A stretch of 40,511 bases of DNA from Actinomycetota bacterium (GCA_030448085.1 JAUJNU010000012.1:1-40511); one strand, 5' to 3'; positions 1-13,773 are shown, numbered from the stretch's first letter. Numbers and translations are program-made. The notes: a model not told the origin generated them from the sequence alone.

Positions 1-561
1 GCGTGGGAGCGTTGGGAGGGGACGATCGAGTACACGTTCATGGCCCCCCTCTCGCGCGTCGTCCACCTCGGCGGCATGGGCGTCTTCTCGGTGATCTATG
101 GGCTGGCACGCTCGGCGCTCCTGTTCGGGACGATCGCCTTCTTCTTCGACGTGGAGATGCCGAACGCGAACTTCGGAGCCGCTCTGTTGATCCTTGGGAT
201 CGCATCCGTCTCGTTCATCGGGATCGGCATGATGACAGCGGTGCTCCCTCTCATCTCGCCGGAGAAAGGGTCTCAGCTCGGCTTCATCGCCCAAGGCATG
301 CTGCTCGTCGTCTCGGGCATCTATTACAGCGTTGACGTCCTCCCCGGGCCGATGCAGGCGCTCTCCCGTATCTCCCCTGCGACCTATGCCCTCGAGGGGA
401 TCAGGGCGTCGATCCTCGAGGGAGCCGGCGCGGGCGAGCTGTGGGGGGAGATCTGGCCCCTGATCGTGATAGGGATCGTCTCGATCCCGCTGGGGCTCGC
501 CGTCTTCCGTAGAGGCGAGCGCTACGCGAAGCAGCACGGGAAGCTGAAGCGGTCGGGTTAG
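1..561 (+). CDS. ABC-2 type transporter permease, 5'-truncated by window edge
   Basis: C-terminal part of an ABC exporter permease of the ABC-2 class. The reading frame is open from base 1, before the first in-frame ATG at 40, and already reads WERWEGTIEYTFMAPLSR, the conserved cytoplasmic segment that precedes the ABC-2 core; the gene therefore starts upstream of the window. About five hydrophobic segments follow, including the usual penultimate stretch ending in SRISPATYALEGIRASIL, which resembles the NPATY.LEALR signature of the family. The tail is short and basic. An ATPase partner would normally lie just upstream. Such systems export drugs, lipids or polysaccharides; the substrate cannot be told from this fragment. 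It converges on the lipoprotein gene with only 4 bases between stop codons. Confidence 0.9.
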   Translation, partial: AWERWEGTIEYTFMAPLSRVVHLGGMGVFSVIYGLARSALLFGTIAFFFDVEMPNANFGAALLILGIASVSFIGIGMMTAVLPLISPEKGSQLGFIAQGMLLVVSGIYYSVDVLPGPMQALSRISPATYALEGIRASILEGAGAGELWGEIWPLIVIGIVSIPLGLAVFRRGERYAKQHGKLKRSG

Positions 562-565
562 GCCC

Positions 566-1168
566 CTACTCGAGGTTCCCGCGCGCCGCCGCCAGCACCT
601 TCTTCTCCCAGGCCTCGGCCACGGGCTCGCCTTTGCCGTGGCCGAGGCAATGGGCGAGCTCGTGGGCGAGGATCGAAGCCCAGAACTCCCGTTCCGACGG
701 AGGGGGGTCGGCGAATAGGCCCTGTTCGTAGTACTGCTGATACCTCGCCAGGTCGTCGCTCATCGCCACCGGAAAGAACATGAGGTCACACAGAGCGCCT
801 GAACCCCTCTTGTCGATCTGAGCGGTAAGGAACGCGTCGGCGAGATGCCCGTCCTCGGGAACCCGAGCCCGGCCGTTCCTCGAGCTCACCTTGAGGACGT
901 AAAGGTCTTTCGTCAGCTCGTTCCAGAACCCCAACGTCTTGAGGTCCGCGATCGCCGTCCCCAGCAGGTCTTTGGACGAGCCGAAGGCGTGGTTCACCAC
1001 GCGCACCCCCTTGACCGGGCCCGCGACGGTCTGGTTCGGGATAGGGATCGGCAGCGTCGAGCTCGTGGGGCCCGCCTGCATAGGCGCGCCGTCGGGGGCG
1101 GTGCAGCCCGTTAGGCCGAGGATGACGAGGAGGAGGGCCGCCGCTAGCGGGCGGTTCTGCCGGTACAA
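566..1168 (-). CDS. Lipoprotein with HExxHxxGH metallopeptidase-like site
   Basis: Predicted 200-aa exported lipoprotein. I start it at TTG (1168) because AGGAG lies 8 bases upstream and the first 22 residues form a clean lipoprotein signal ending in the lipobox LTGC (lipidated Cys22). Near the C-terminus is HELAHCLGHGKGE (His169, Glu170, His173, possible third ligand His177), the zinc-binding signature of metallopeptidases, inside an amphipathic helix. The middle reads like a small globular domain and I see no family signature I can name. A zinc peptidase-like or zinc-binding envelope role is inferred; catalysis is not shown. The 173 bases up to the dehydrogenase stop contain no further gene, so it could be co-transcribed or have its own promoter. 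Confidence 0.75.
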   Translation of the reverse strand: MYRQNRPLAAALLLVILGLTGCTAPDGAPMQAGPTSSTLPIPIPNQTVAGPVKGVRVVNHAFGSSKDLLGTAIADLKTLGFWNELTKDLYVLKVSSRNGRARVPEDGHLADAFLTAQIDKRGSGALCDLMFFPVAMSDDLARYQQYYEQGLFADPPPSEREFWASILAHELAHCLGHGKGEPVAEAWEKKVLAAARGNLE

Positions 1169-1341
1169 GAAAGATGCTCCTAAGGACGAGTCGCCGAGAT
1201 CTGGGTCGGTCAACTTTCCCACGTCCTGCCGCCTACGGCGCGGCACCTCTTCTCCTACCTGCCGCGCCGCCCCCGAAGGGGTCGCGCCGGGAGCGCCGAG
1301 CCCAACGACAGAGCGCCTTGATGCAGGATCTGCCCGGACGG

Positions 1342-2280
1342 TCAGTAACCAGCGCCGACCTGCACCACTCCCTCGAGCGGGCGATCGTGGGCGAACGCGT
1401 GGACGTTCCTTTCGACGAGGGACAGGAGCTCGGGAAGGGCCATGTCCCACGTGTTCGCGACGTGAGGGGTGATGATCACGTTCGGTAGGTCCCATAGCGG
1501 GTGCCCGTCCGGCAACGGCTCGGGGTCGGTCACGTCCAACGCGGCCCCACCGATACGACGGTTCCCCAACGCGGCCACGAGGGCATCGGTGTCCACGAGA
1601 CCTCCTCGAGCAACGTTCACCAGCCATGCGTGCTCGGGCATCGCCGCGAACACCGCCTCGTCGATCATGTGATGCGTTTCGGGAGTAAGGGCGGCCGCGC
1701 CGACGAGATGGTCCGCATCCTCGGCGAAGGTTAAGAGGTCTGACGTCTTCCCCGTTCGCTCCGCGCCTTCGAGCGGGCGACCCGATCTGTTGATCGCGAG
1801 CACCCTCGCGCCGAGGGGCTCCAGCATCTCCACGAGCGACCTTCCTATGCCACCGGTCCCGACGATCAGGACCGTAGCCTCTTTCAGCCTTCGCTCGGGG
1901 GCCCCGAAGGTCCCGTCCCTCCACGAGGTGGCGGCTGAGTGCTCGTGGATCCGCCTTGCACCGGCCAACAGGAACGCGAGCGCATGCTCCGCGGTCGCGG
2001 GACCATAGATCCCCTTCGCACAGGTCCAAGCCCTTGCATCGTCGATCGCACCGGCCTCGAAGAAGCGCTCTATCCCCGCGAAAGGAAGTTGCACCCAAAC
2101 GGGGTCCGAGCGGGTGAGGAGATCCTTCAGCTCCCGAGCCTTGCGGGGGTCCGCCCAGATCAGCGCGTCGGCGTCCGCCGGCTCGTCGACCACGACGCCA
2201 CCCCCGGCGGCCACTGCGCCACGCATCCGCTCATCTGAGGTCGGCTCGATCGCGATCTTCGGTTGCGAGACCGTGATCAC
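1342..2280 (-). CDS. D-isomer specific 2-hydroxyacid dehydrogenase
   Basis: NAD(P)-dependent oxidoreductase of the D-2-hydroxyacid dehydrogenase family, about 312 aa, close to the family length. It shows the Rossmann dinucleotide loop VGTGGIGRS (about residues 140-148), the catalytic Arg in NVARGGLVD, the Glu region DPEPLPDGHPLW and the catalytic His in ITPHVANT. I prefer GTG at 2280 because it overlaps the stop of the upstream zinc-ribbon ORF by four bases (GTGA), suggesting translational coupling; a longer form from TTG at 2322 is possible. The substrate cannot be assigned from sequence; family members reduce 2-oxo acids such as glyoxylate, hydroxypyruvate or branched-chain keto acids. It is third in a run with clpB and the zinc ribbon. 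Confidence 0.88.
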   Translation of the reverse strand: MITVSQPKIAIEPTSDERMRGAVAAGGGVVVDEPADADALIWADPRKARELKDLLTRSDPVWVQLPFAGIERFFEAGAIDDARAWTCAKGIYGPATAEHALAFLLAGARRIHEHSAATSWRDGTFGAPERRLKEATVLIVGTGGIGRSLVEMLEPLGARVLAINRSGRPLEGAERTGKTSDLLTFAEDADHLVGAAALTPETHHMIDEAVFAAMPEHAWLVNVARGGLVDTDALVAALGNRRIGGAALDVTDPEPLPDGHPLWDLPNVIITPHVANTWDMALPELLSLVERNVHAFAHDRPLEGVVQVGAGY

Positions 2281-2396
2281 AGGAACGGCTCTGAGGCGAG
2301 GTTGATAGAGGTCGACCCGCAACTGGGACAGAGGGGCTCGTCGCCATCGTGAAGGGTGAAGGTGTCACCGCAAGACTCACAGCGGACGACGAGCAC
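2277..2396 (-). CDS. 39-aa zinc-ribbon microprotein between clpB and dehydrogenase
   Basis: Small ORF from GTG at 2396 encoding 39 aa with two CxxC knuckles, CESC (residues 6-9) and CPSC (23-26), separated by 13 residues (GDTFTLHDGDEPL). This is the architecture of rubredoxin-like or FmdB-like zinc ribbons. An alternative TTG start at 2438 overlaps the clpB stop (TTGA) and would give 53 aa. The stop codon overlaps the GTG of the dehydrogenase (GTGA), so clpB, this ORF and the dehydrogenase probably form one translationally coupled unit. It is easily missed because it is below common length cut-offs. A metal-binding role is inferred from the cysteines only; the function is unknown. Confidence 0.65.
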   Translation of the reverse strand: MLVVRCESCGDTFTLHDGDEPLCPSCGSTSINLASEPFL

Positions 2397-2434
2397 CTCG
2401 CCACTCGCCGGTCCCCCGGTCGCTGCTCCCCCGC

Positions 2435-5392
<2,958 letters not shown>

Positions 5393-5444
5393 CACTCAGC
5401 GTATGGGGATGAACCCCGTCGACATCGGCGGAGATTGAAATCAT

Positions 5445-5554
5445 GTATATCTCATCAAACATCAAACGCAAAAATCTCAACAATAACGCATATCCTCAGA
5501 CTGTCTCAACTAGTACTAGACAAATGATCTGCTCAACGAAGCCTGGTGGGCGAT
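5445..5554. other. AT-rich junction between the two clpB-hspR copies
   Basis: About 110 bases whose first ~85 are strikingly A/C/T-rich (roughly 38 percent GC by eye) in a window that is otherwise far more GC-rich. It contains several CTCAAC and TCAAAC runs and an ACTAGTACTAG palindrome-like element near 5508-5518. No gene, HAIR operator or recognisable promoter is evident. Sequence similarity of copy 2 to clpB fades into this segment from the right, and similarity of copy 1 to hspR fades into it from the left. It is either foreign or diverged DNA, or low-quality read-end sequence at an assembly join. Confidence 0.6.
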
Positions 5555-7529
5555 CTACGGCGGCCTCGGTCCGGCTGGCCATGCCGTCGTACCCGACGCG
5601 GCAGGGGGCCGATCAACGGCGCAGCAGCTCTGCGCCATGTTGCTCATGTCGATCCACTTTGCTCATCGCTCGCTCGTCGTCAAACATGAACTCGGCAAGC
5701 TGCGCGCCAGCTCGATCTTCCCAACGCCGGTGGGCCCAGAAGATGAACGAGCCGATCGGCCGGTTCGGGTCGACGGGACGAGCAGGCCCTGCGGATGCGT
5801 TCGACACCGCCTGCACCGCCTCGTCCTGCCCGATCACCCTGCGGTGCAGGTTCGCCTCCATCTGTACCAGCTTCTGTACCTCCCCGCCATCAGCTTGGCG
5901 ACCGGGATGCCCGTCGCGGGCGACCACCTCGGCGATGTCCTCCTCGTCGACCTCTTCCCTTCAGGAACTTGCGGTCGCGCTGCGGCTCCTCGAGATCGGC
6001 GTTCGCGGCCGCGAGCTCCTTGTCCAGCTCCATCAGCCGGCCATAGCGGAACTCCGCGGCCCGGGCGAGGTCACCGTCGCGCTCGGCTCTCTCGGCCTCG
6101 CCACGCGCGTCCTCGATCTCGCCTTCATCGCCCTGATGCGGCCGATGCAGTCCTTCTCGCAGCTCCAATGCGCTTTCATCGCGTCCATCTCTTCTTGGAG
6201 CCCGCAGCTCCTCCTCGATCTTGTCCAGCCGCTGAGAGGACTCGTCCGTCTCCTTGTCGAGCGCCGCTTTCTCGATCTCGAGCTGCTTCGCCCGCCGGTC
6301 GAGCACGTCGTCTCGATCAGCATCAAGTCGATCTCGATACCCCGCAACCGAGAGGCCGCTTCGTCGACGAGGTCAATCGCCTTGTCGGAAGGAACCGGCC
6401 CGTGACATAGCGATGGGAGAGCACGGCGGCTGCAACCAGGGCCGCATCCTGGATCCTCACGCCGTGGTGCACCTCATGCGCTCCTTCCAGGCCACGGAGG
6501 ATGGCGATCGTGTCGAAGTCACCGACGGCTCGCCTACGAGGACGGCTGGAAACCTCTCGAGGCCGGGTCCTTCTCCACGTGCTTGCGGTACTCGCCGAGT
6601 CGTGGCCCCACCATCCGGAGCTCACCTCGAGCCAGCATCGGCGATCATCGCGCCGGCGTCCATCGATCCCTCGGCCGCTCCGGCCCCGACGATCGTATGC
6701 AGCTCGTCGATGAAGGTGATGACCTCACCGTCCGAGTCTATGATCCTCCCTCAGCACCGCCTTCAACCGCTCTCTCGAACTCTCCCGTACTTCGACCCCG
6801 CGACCATGGAACCGATGTCGAGGAGACGACCCGCTTGTCCTTCAGCGACTCCGGGATGTCACCTGCGACTATCGATTTAACCAAGACCCCTCGGCTATGG
6901 CGGTCTTGCCGACTCCCGGTTCACCGATGAGAACCGGGTTGTTCTTCGTGCGGCAGGAGAGCACCTGGATCACCCTGCGGATCTCGTCATCCCGCCCGAT
7001 GACGGGGTCGAGCTTGCCCCGCCGAGCCGCTTCCGTCCAGGTCGCGTCCGAACCGCTCGGCCGCCTGTGGTACCCTGTTCTCGGGTCTGGTCCGTGACGC
7101 TCTGTGAGCCATGGATCGAACGCAGCGCCTCCAAGACACCTGCCCGATCCACGCCGGCATCGACCAGGATCTTAGAGGCCGGGCCGCCTTCTTCTATCAA
7201 GGCCAGGAGCAGGTGCTCGTGTCGATATGTAGGCGTCCCCAGGCGTCTCTGCCTCGCTCGTCGCCACCTCCAGAACCTTGCGCAGCGGTGTCCGGTGCGG
7301 CTCCGCCTGCCCCGTACAGCCCAGGCGTTCTCGAACAGCCCTCGATACGGGGCCTCAGAGCGCGAGGTAACCCCATCTTCCCGGGGAGGAGAACCCTCCC
7401 CTCGGCCTGAGAGATGAGAGGCTAACAGGAGGTGCGCAGGCACGATCTGCTGGTGGTTCATCTGGCCGGCCAGCCGCTGGGCCTGGCCCAGCGCCTCACC
7501 GGACTTCGTTGTCGTTTCGTAAGGTCCAT
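5555..7529 (-). pseudogene. clpB: Second, frameshifted and 3'-truncated copy of clpB
   Basis: Runs from an ATG at 7529 with the same AAGGAG ribosome site and first residues (MDLTK) as intact clpB. Its reading frame is then broken every 50-200 bases by single-base indels, so clear ClpB segments ([13 protein letters not shown], the [16 protein letters not shown] block, the coiled coil, [20 protein letters not shown]) appear in alternating frames. It stops in NBD2 near the pore loop, lacking about the last 200 codons. Single-copy genes immediately upstream (dnaJ, grpE, dnaK) carry the same kind of indels, so these are probably consensus errors rather than true decay. If this copy is an assembly duplicate, the real genome has one clpB. 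Confidence 0.8.
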
Positions 7530-7557
7530 CTTGTTGCTCCTTGTGGTGTTGGTTCTC

Positions 7558-7979
7558 TCAGCGACCCCGCTGCCGGTTGGAGTCGGGCGCCGCGGGGCCT
7601 CGAAGGGACGTTTCCTGCGGTCCTGCTCGACGGAGTCGGACTTCATCGCACGACGAACCCGGCGTACGTCCTTGAGGGTGACGAGCGGTCCACTGCGCTG
7701 CGCCTCCGAGGCTTCACTGGGCCTGCTTCAGCCGCTCCACCTCGGCCTCGAGCTCGGGGATCTATCATCCGCGCCGGCAAGGTTGATCCCTCCTGCGTGA
7801 GTCCTGGATCCGGCGCAGCATCGCGACGTCGCTCTCCGAGTACCGGCGACTGTTCCCCTGGTCCGCTTCGGCTGCACGAGACCCTTTGCTCGTAGATTTC
7901 AAAGCGTCTGGGATGCACCCCGGCGGGCTCGGCGGCGATGGAGATGATGTGTAGCCAGATCGGATGATCCCTCAGGCAT
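7558..7979 (-). pseudogene. hspR: Second copy of hspR, frameshifted
   Basis: Begins at ATG 7979, 17 bases after the dnaJ stop, with a purine-rich ribosome site (AAGGGGAGAGAA). The N-terminus reads MPEGSSDLAT and then, after correcting one-base errors, an IISIAAEPAGVHPQTLEIYERKGL-like helix-turn-helix, longer than the start available in copy 1. Several indels break it, so no single frame covers the protein, but the remainder matches copy 1 almost base for base. Its position after dnaJ makes this the natural operon location: dnaK-grpE-dnaJ-hspR-clpB is a typical actinobacterial order. Its start region is therefore likely the authentic hspR 5' end. Confidence 0.75.
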
Positions 7980-7996
7980 TTCTCTCCCCTTAGGCG

Positions 7997-8933
7997 TTAG
8001 CCGCAGACCTGGCTGCCCTTGGCCTTGCCCTCTTCCATGAACTCCTCGAGCACGGCTCTCGGAGACTCCGCGTGCTCTTGGGCGAACCGCTCGAGCAGCT
8101 CCTTCTCTGTTTCGTGAGCTTTGCCGGAACGTGAACCTCGACCTTCACTTAAGAGGTCGCCTGGCCCCCGTTCTGGTCGCTCCTGCCCGCGTACACGCAG
8201 CACCTTCCCGTGGTGTGCCGGGCGGATCTTGACGGTCACCGCGCGCCTCAGGCGTAGGAACCTGCACCTTCGTCCCCGAGGGCAGCTTCCGGGAAGGTGA
8301 GCGGCAGACGAACCGTGAGGTTTCCGTGGATCCCATCGAGAACGGGATCTGCTCTGACCTTCACCCGCACGTAGAGATCGCCGCCGGGCCTCCGTTCCGA
8401 GCCGGACTGGCCTCGTCCCGCGACGGATGAAGGCCCCGTCGGACACCGCCGGAGGATCGGACCTTCCCGCGCCCTGCGGAAGCGTGACGGTCGTCCCGTG
8501 GACGGCGTCCTCGAAGCTGAGCGCCACCTCGGTCTCGGCATCGCGCGCCCAAGGCGCCCGGCCGAACCCGAAGCCTCCGACGGGTGTCATCGAGACCCGT
8601 CGCCTCCTCCGCCTCCTCCGAAGAGGTCTCCGATGTTGGCGCGCACGTTCCCATCACCTGCGCCGGGCCTCCCGCCGTAGAAGCGGCGGCCCGGGAACGG
8701 GCGGCTCGCACCCACCTCGTCGTACTCACGCCGCTTGTCGTCGTTGAAGGGACGGCATGCGCCTCGGATATCTTGCCCTTGCCTACCTCCTCGGCCTTCG
8801 AGTCGCCCTTGTTCGCGTCGGGGTGGTGCTTCTGGGCGGCTTCGGTACGCCTTCTTGATCTCGTCCTTCGACGCCGATCATCGACGCCCAGCGTTTGGTA
8901 GTAGTCCTTGTCGAACCAGTCCTTCTGAGCCAC
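7997..8933 (-). CDS. dnaJ: DnaJ/CbpA-type J-domain co-chaperone lacking the zinc finger (frameshifted)
   Basis: Hsp40 co-chaperone of DnaK. From GTG at 8933 it begins MAQKDWFDKDYYQTLGVDD, and the J-domain HPD motif is seen in QKHHPDANKGD. A Gly-rich linker follows (GGFGFGRAPW in one frame), then a C-terminal substrate-binding region with EVALSFEDAVHGTTVTLPQG, LYVRVKVRADP and NLTVRLPLTFPEAALG. The span corresponds to about 312 residues, 60-70 shorter than classical DnaJ, and no CxxCxGxG repeat occurs in any frame, so the cysteine-rich zinc domain is absent, as in CbpA and Thermus DnaJ. At least five one-base indels interrupt it; I treat these as sequencing errors in a functional gene. It sits between grpE and hspR. 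Confidence 0.8.
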
Positions 8934-8956
8934 GCCTACGTCCTGCCTCGGCGTCT

Positions 8957-9525
8957 TCAGAGGGGCCGCCCTCGCAGCCGACTCGAGAGGGTTGGCAACC
9001 ACCACCATCGCGGGCCGCAGGGTGCTCGCTGGCGTGTAGCCCTTCCTGGGCTACCTTGGCCGTCCTCGGTGACGGCCTCATCCTCGACGGTGCTGACGGC
9101 CTCGTGGAACTTCGGATCGAACTCTTTGCCTTCAGCCTCGATCTCCCGTAACCCCTGGTTCTGTAGCGTCTGGGTCAGCTGCTTGTAGAGAGAAGGTTCA
9201 GCCCTCGGGGTCGTCGGTGTGCCTTGATCGCGCGTCGAACGAGTCGACGAGCGGCAGGAGGTCTGAGACCAGGCGAGTTCTCCCCGGGCGATCGCGTCCG
9301 CCCTGCGTTTCCGCGACTGCTTGCGGAGATTGTCGTAATCGGCCCTTGCCCTCAGCATCGTCCTGCAGCTTGCGCAGGTCGATGACTACTTCCTGCTGAG
9401 CCTCTTCGACGCGTCGAGATCAGGCGGACCTTCCTCCACCACACCTCGCCGACGGCCGCCTGATCGGTGGCGTCGGCTCCGGGAAGGGTCGCCGGGACTC
9501 GTACCTCTTGCTCGTCCGTAGACAC
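8957..9525 (-). CDS. grpE: GrpE nucleotide exchange factor (frameshifted)
   Basis: Nucleotide exchange factor for DnaK; a cytoplasmic dimer with a long helical stalk. GTG at 9525 (MSTDEQEVRVPATLPG) follows the dnaK stop by 10 bases with AGGGGGG as ribosome site. Later segments in other frames show the coiled coil LRARADYDNLRKQSRKRRADA and the family signature region EGKEFDPKFHEAVSTVEDE, then GYTPASTLRPAMVVVANP in pieces. The probable stop is at 8957, 23 bases before dnaJ. Length of about 190 aa is normal. At least three indels split the frame; because GrpE is normally indispensable and single copy, sequencing error is the likely cause. Confidence 0.8.
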
Positions 9526-9535
9526 GAAGGCCCCC

Positions 9536-11387
<1,852 letters not shown>

Positions 11388-11412
11388 TTTGCTCGCGGAC
11401 CAGCCGAGCCGC

Positions 11413-11646
11413 CTACTCCCGCTCCTCCATGCTCTTGCGCTCGCCCTCGCCCGAATCACCGGTGAGGTGCGCCGCTGCGGTCTTGTGCTGGCCCGCTATC
11501 CCTCGCACCTCGTCTGCCTGGTTCATCAGCTCATCGAGACAGTTCGGGCATACGAGCTCACGCTTCTGCTCCGCGCCGTCCTCCCACGCGACCTCCTTGA
11601 GAAGGTTCTCCTCGACGTCCCTCCCGCATCTCGCGCAGACAGCCAT
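11413..11646 (-). CDS. 77-aa zinc-ribbon protein upstream of dnaK
   Basis: Small protein with an N-terminal CARC (residues 4-7) and a later CPNC (about 33-36) pair, forming a probable four-cysteine zinc site, followed by a charged helical tail (DELMNQADEVRG, then GEGERKSMEERE). GAGGAG lies eight bases before ATG 11646. The context MAVCARCGRDVEENLLKEV resembles small zinc-ribbon proteins of unknown role. It is on the same strand as dnaK and ends about 26 bases before the dnaK -35 box, so it is not under the heat-shock promoter but transcription from it could read into dnaK. I do not recognise a named family. Confidence 0.75.
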   Translation of the reverse strand: MAVCARCGRDVEENLLKEVAWEDGAEQKRELVCPNCLDELMNQADEVRGIAGQHKTAAAHLTGDSGEGERKSMEERE

Positions 11647-11718
11647 GACACGTCTCCTCTCGATAGGTTTCTGGCTCTCACGCTACCCGAGGGACCGGGC
11701 GCAAAACAGGCGTGGGGG

Positions 11719-13725
11719 TCAGTCCAGGGTGCGGGCGGGCGCCGTCGGCATCTCTTCGTGCACCGGCCGGGTGGCGCCAGGTGCAACCGACGGGAGCCAT
11801 ACGCTGAACACCGAGCCCTCCGGCCCGGACCTCTCGAGCCACACGCGCCCCCCGATCGCTTCACCCAGACGGCGGCAGATGTAGAGGCCGAGCCCGGTCC
11901 CTCCGACCTTGCGGGTCGAGGACTGGTCCACCTGATAGAAGCGATCGAAGATCCTGCGCTGGGCATCCTGCGGGATCCCCTCACCGTTGTCGATGACGGA
12001 GATCGTGACCCCCTCACCCTCGACCTTGCCGAGGAGCGTCACCGGAGCCCCATCGGGCGAGTATTTGAAGGCGTTGTCGACGAGGTTCAGGATTATCTGG
12101 TGGATCTTTCCTTCGTCGCTGTGGATCGGAGGCAGGTTCGGCTCGAACCGGAGGTCAAGCGGGTGCAGCTCGGCCCTGCCCCCCACCTCCTCTATCACCC
12201 GGGCCGCCACCTGCGGCAGTGACACGGCGGAGGCGGAGGCACTCATCTCCTCGGATTCCAGGCGGGAGACGGCGAGTAGATCCTCGATCAGGTTCCGGAG
12301 CCTCTCGCTCTGCCGGTCCACAGCCTCCAGGAACGACCTCTGCTGAGCCGGCTCGAAGTCGACCTCGGGACGGAGGAGCGTCTTCACATAGCCCTGGATG
12401 GAGGTCAGCGGCGTGCGCAGCTCGTGGGAGACGGCCGCCACGAAATCGTCCTTCAGGTGGTTCATTTCGGTGAGGTGGGCCAGCGACTCCTTCAGGCGGT
12501 CCACGAGGCCGGCGTTCTCGAGGCTGACGCTGGCGTGGTTAGCCAGGGTCTCGAAGAGCTTCAGGTCCTCGGAGTCGAAGGTGGATACGTCGCCGAGCCT
12601 GTCTCCGACGAGGATGGTCCCGACCACACCCTCGTCCCCGAGGAGCGGCGCCACCATGGCGTCCTTGTGGATGCCGCGGGCTTGGAAGTGCTCTTTCAGG
12701 CGCTGGTTCTGGATAGGACGAGGGATCACGATCGCCTGCGCCTCGGAAGCGACCCGCGCCCATACGCCCTCGTTCGGCTGGAGGTCGACCTCCTCCATGA
12801 GCCGAAGGGTTTCACCGGGACCCAGTGTCGTCCGCTGAGCCGGTTTGCCCTCCTCGGTCGGGAACAACGTGATGCTGGCTATCTCGGCCCGGAACATCTT
12901 GCGGGCCTGGGTGCAAAGGGCCGTGATGGCGGACTCCCTCTGGAGTGACCTGTGAGCTAGCCTCGTCGACTCGTACAAGAGCTCGACGCTCTCTCTCTGC
13001 TCGCGCTGCGAGACGTAGCCCCGATAAGAAAGGAACAACAACCCCGCCGGCACGACGAGGAGGAAGGCTGCCTCCGATCTGGTGGCGAGGACGGCCACTC
13101 CGATGAGCGCCAGGCTCGCGTTGGCGGTGGTGACCACAGATCCGTACTTCAAGCCCTGAGGCAGGGTCTCGAGGTCGAGCCTCCCCTCCGACAGCGAGAT
13201 GGCTAGGACCACCATCAGCAAGCTCACGAGGAACGTGATGAACGCAGCGACGAAAGTGACGATCCAGCGCGACGGCCGCAGGGCCTCGTAGGTGGGCACC
13301 AGCGCGTAGAACATCGTGGCCGAGAGGCAGGCGGCGAAACAGTAATGGCTGACGTTGAAGATCAGCTTCAGCAGCGACTGGCGTCGGTGTACCGCGAGAG
13401 CGAAGGCCGCTCCGATCAGTTGCCCGAGAAGGAGGTGGCGCGGGCCGGCGAAGAACAGGCCCAGGACGAGAGGGATCTCGGCGAGCGAGAACGAGTAAGC
13501 GTCCCTCCGGAACTGGAGGTGGACGACGCTGATCTCCGCCAGATAGAACAGGATCGCCATCCCCCACCAGTAGATGCGCACAGGGCCCACCGGCGCGGGC
13601 ACGTCACGCAGGACGAGCATGTACAGGAGCGCGGCGCTAAGGGCCAGGAGGGCGTTCAGGAGCCAGATGCGGGAGGTCCCACTCAAGCGCATCAGGGAGA
13701 ACCGGGCGATCGATGCCTGAGACAT
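11719..13725 (-). CDS. Membrane sensor histidine kinase with GAF domain
   Basis: 668-aa sensor kinase. Residues 20-235 hold roughly seven or eight hydrophobic segments forming a multi-pass membrane sensor. A GAF-like domain follows (about 260-405; LFPTEEGKPAQR, VVGTILVGDRLGD). The HisKA box is SHELRTPLTSIQGY with phospho-acceptor His434, then an HATPase_c domain with N box LNLVDNAFKYS, G1 DNGEGIP, F box RIFDRFYQ and G2 GGTGLGLYI. All catalytic motifs are present. No response regulator lies next to it, so it is an orphan kinase here. The input signal is unknown; the multi-pass plus GAF arrangement allows sensing of a membrane or small-ligand cue. Downstream (minus strand) is the small zinc-ribbon gene; upstream is the subtilase in the same orientation. 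Confidence 0.93.
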   Translation of the reverse strand: MSQASIARFSLMRLSGTSRIWLLNALLALSAALLYMLVLRDVPAPVGPVRIYWWGMAILFYLAEISVVHLQFRRDAYSFSLAEIPLVLGLFFAGPRHLLLGQLIGAAFALAVHRRQSLLKLIFNVSHYCFAACLSATMFYALVPTYEALRPSRWIVTFVAAFITFLVSLLMVVLAISLSEGRLDLETLPQGLKYGSVVTTANASLALIGVAVLATRSEAAFLLVVPAGLLFLSYRGYVSQREQRESVELLYESTRLAHRSLQRESAITALCTQARKMFRAEIASITLFPTEEGKPAQRTTLGPGETLRLMEEVDLQPNEGVWARVASEAQAIVIPRPIQNQRLKEHFQARGIHKDAMVAPLLGDEGVVGTILVGDRLGDVSTFDSEDLKLFETLANHASVSLENAGLVDRLKESLAHLTEMNHLKDDFVAAVSHELRTPLTSIQGYVKTLLRPEVDFEPAQQRSFLEAVDRQSERLRNLIEDLLAVSRLESEEMSASASAVSLPQVAARVIEEVGGRAELHPLDLRFEPNLPPIHSDEGKIHQIILNLVDNAFKYSPDGAPVTLLGKVEGEGVTISVIDNGEGIPQDAQRRIFDRFYQVDQSSTRKVGGTGLGLYICRRLGEAIGGRVWLERSGPEGSVFSVWLPSVAPGATRPVHEEMPTAPARTLD

Positions 13726-13773
13726 TCGTCTAGCCTACGCGTAAGGAGGGAGGCCGCACCCGAGAGGTGCTGT

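Noticed and set aside
5445..5540. PacBio hairpin adapter remnant (CTCAACAATAACG resembles part of the adapter)
   Set aside because: The match is short and degenerate, the GGAGGAGG part is missing, and a missed adapter would give an inverted, not a direct, repeat.
5555..7979. Biological pseudogenisation of a duplicated clpB-hspR after gene duplication
   Set aside because: The same density of one-base indels affects single-copy dnaK, grpE and dnaJ next to it, which could not all be decaying in a living cell.
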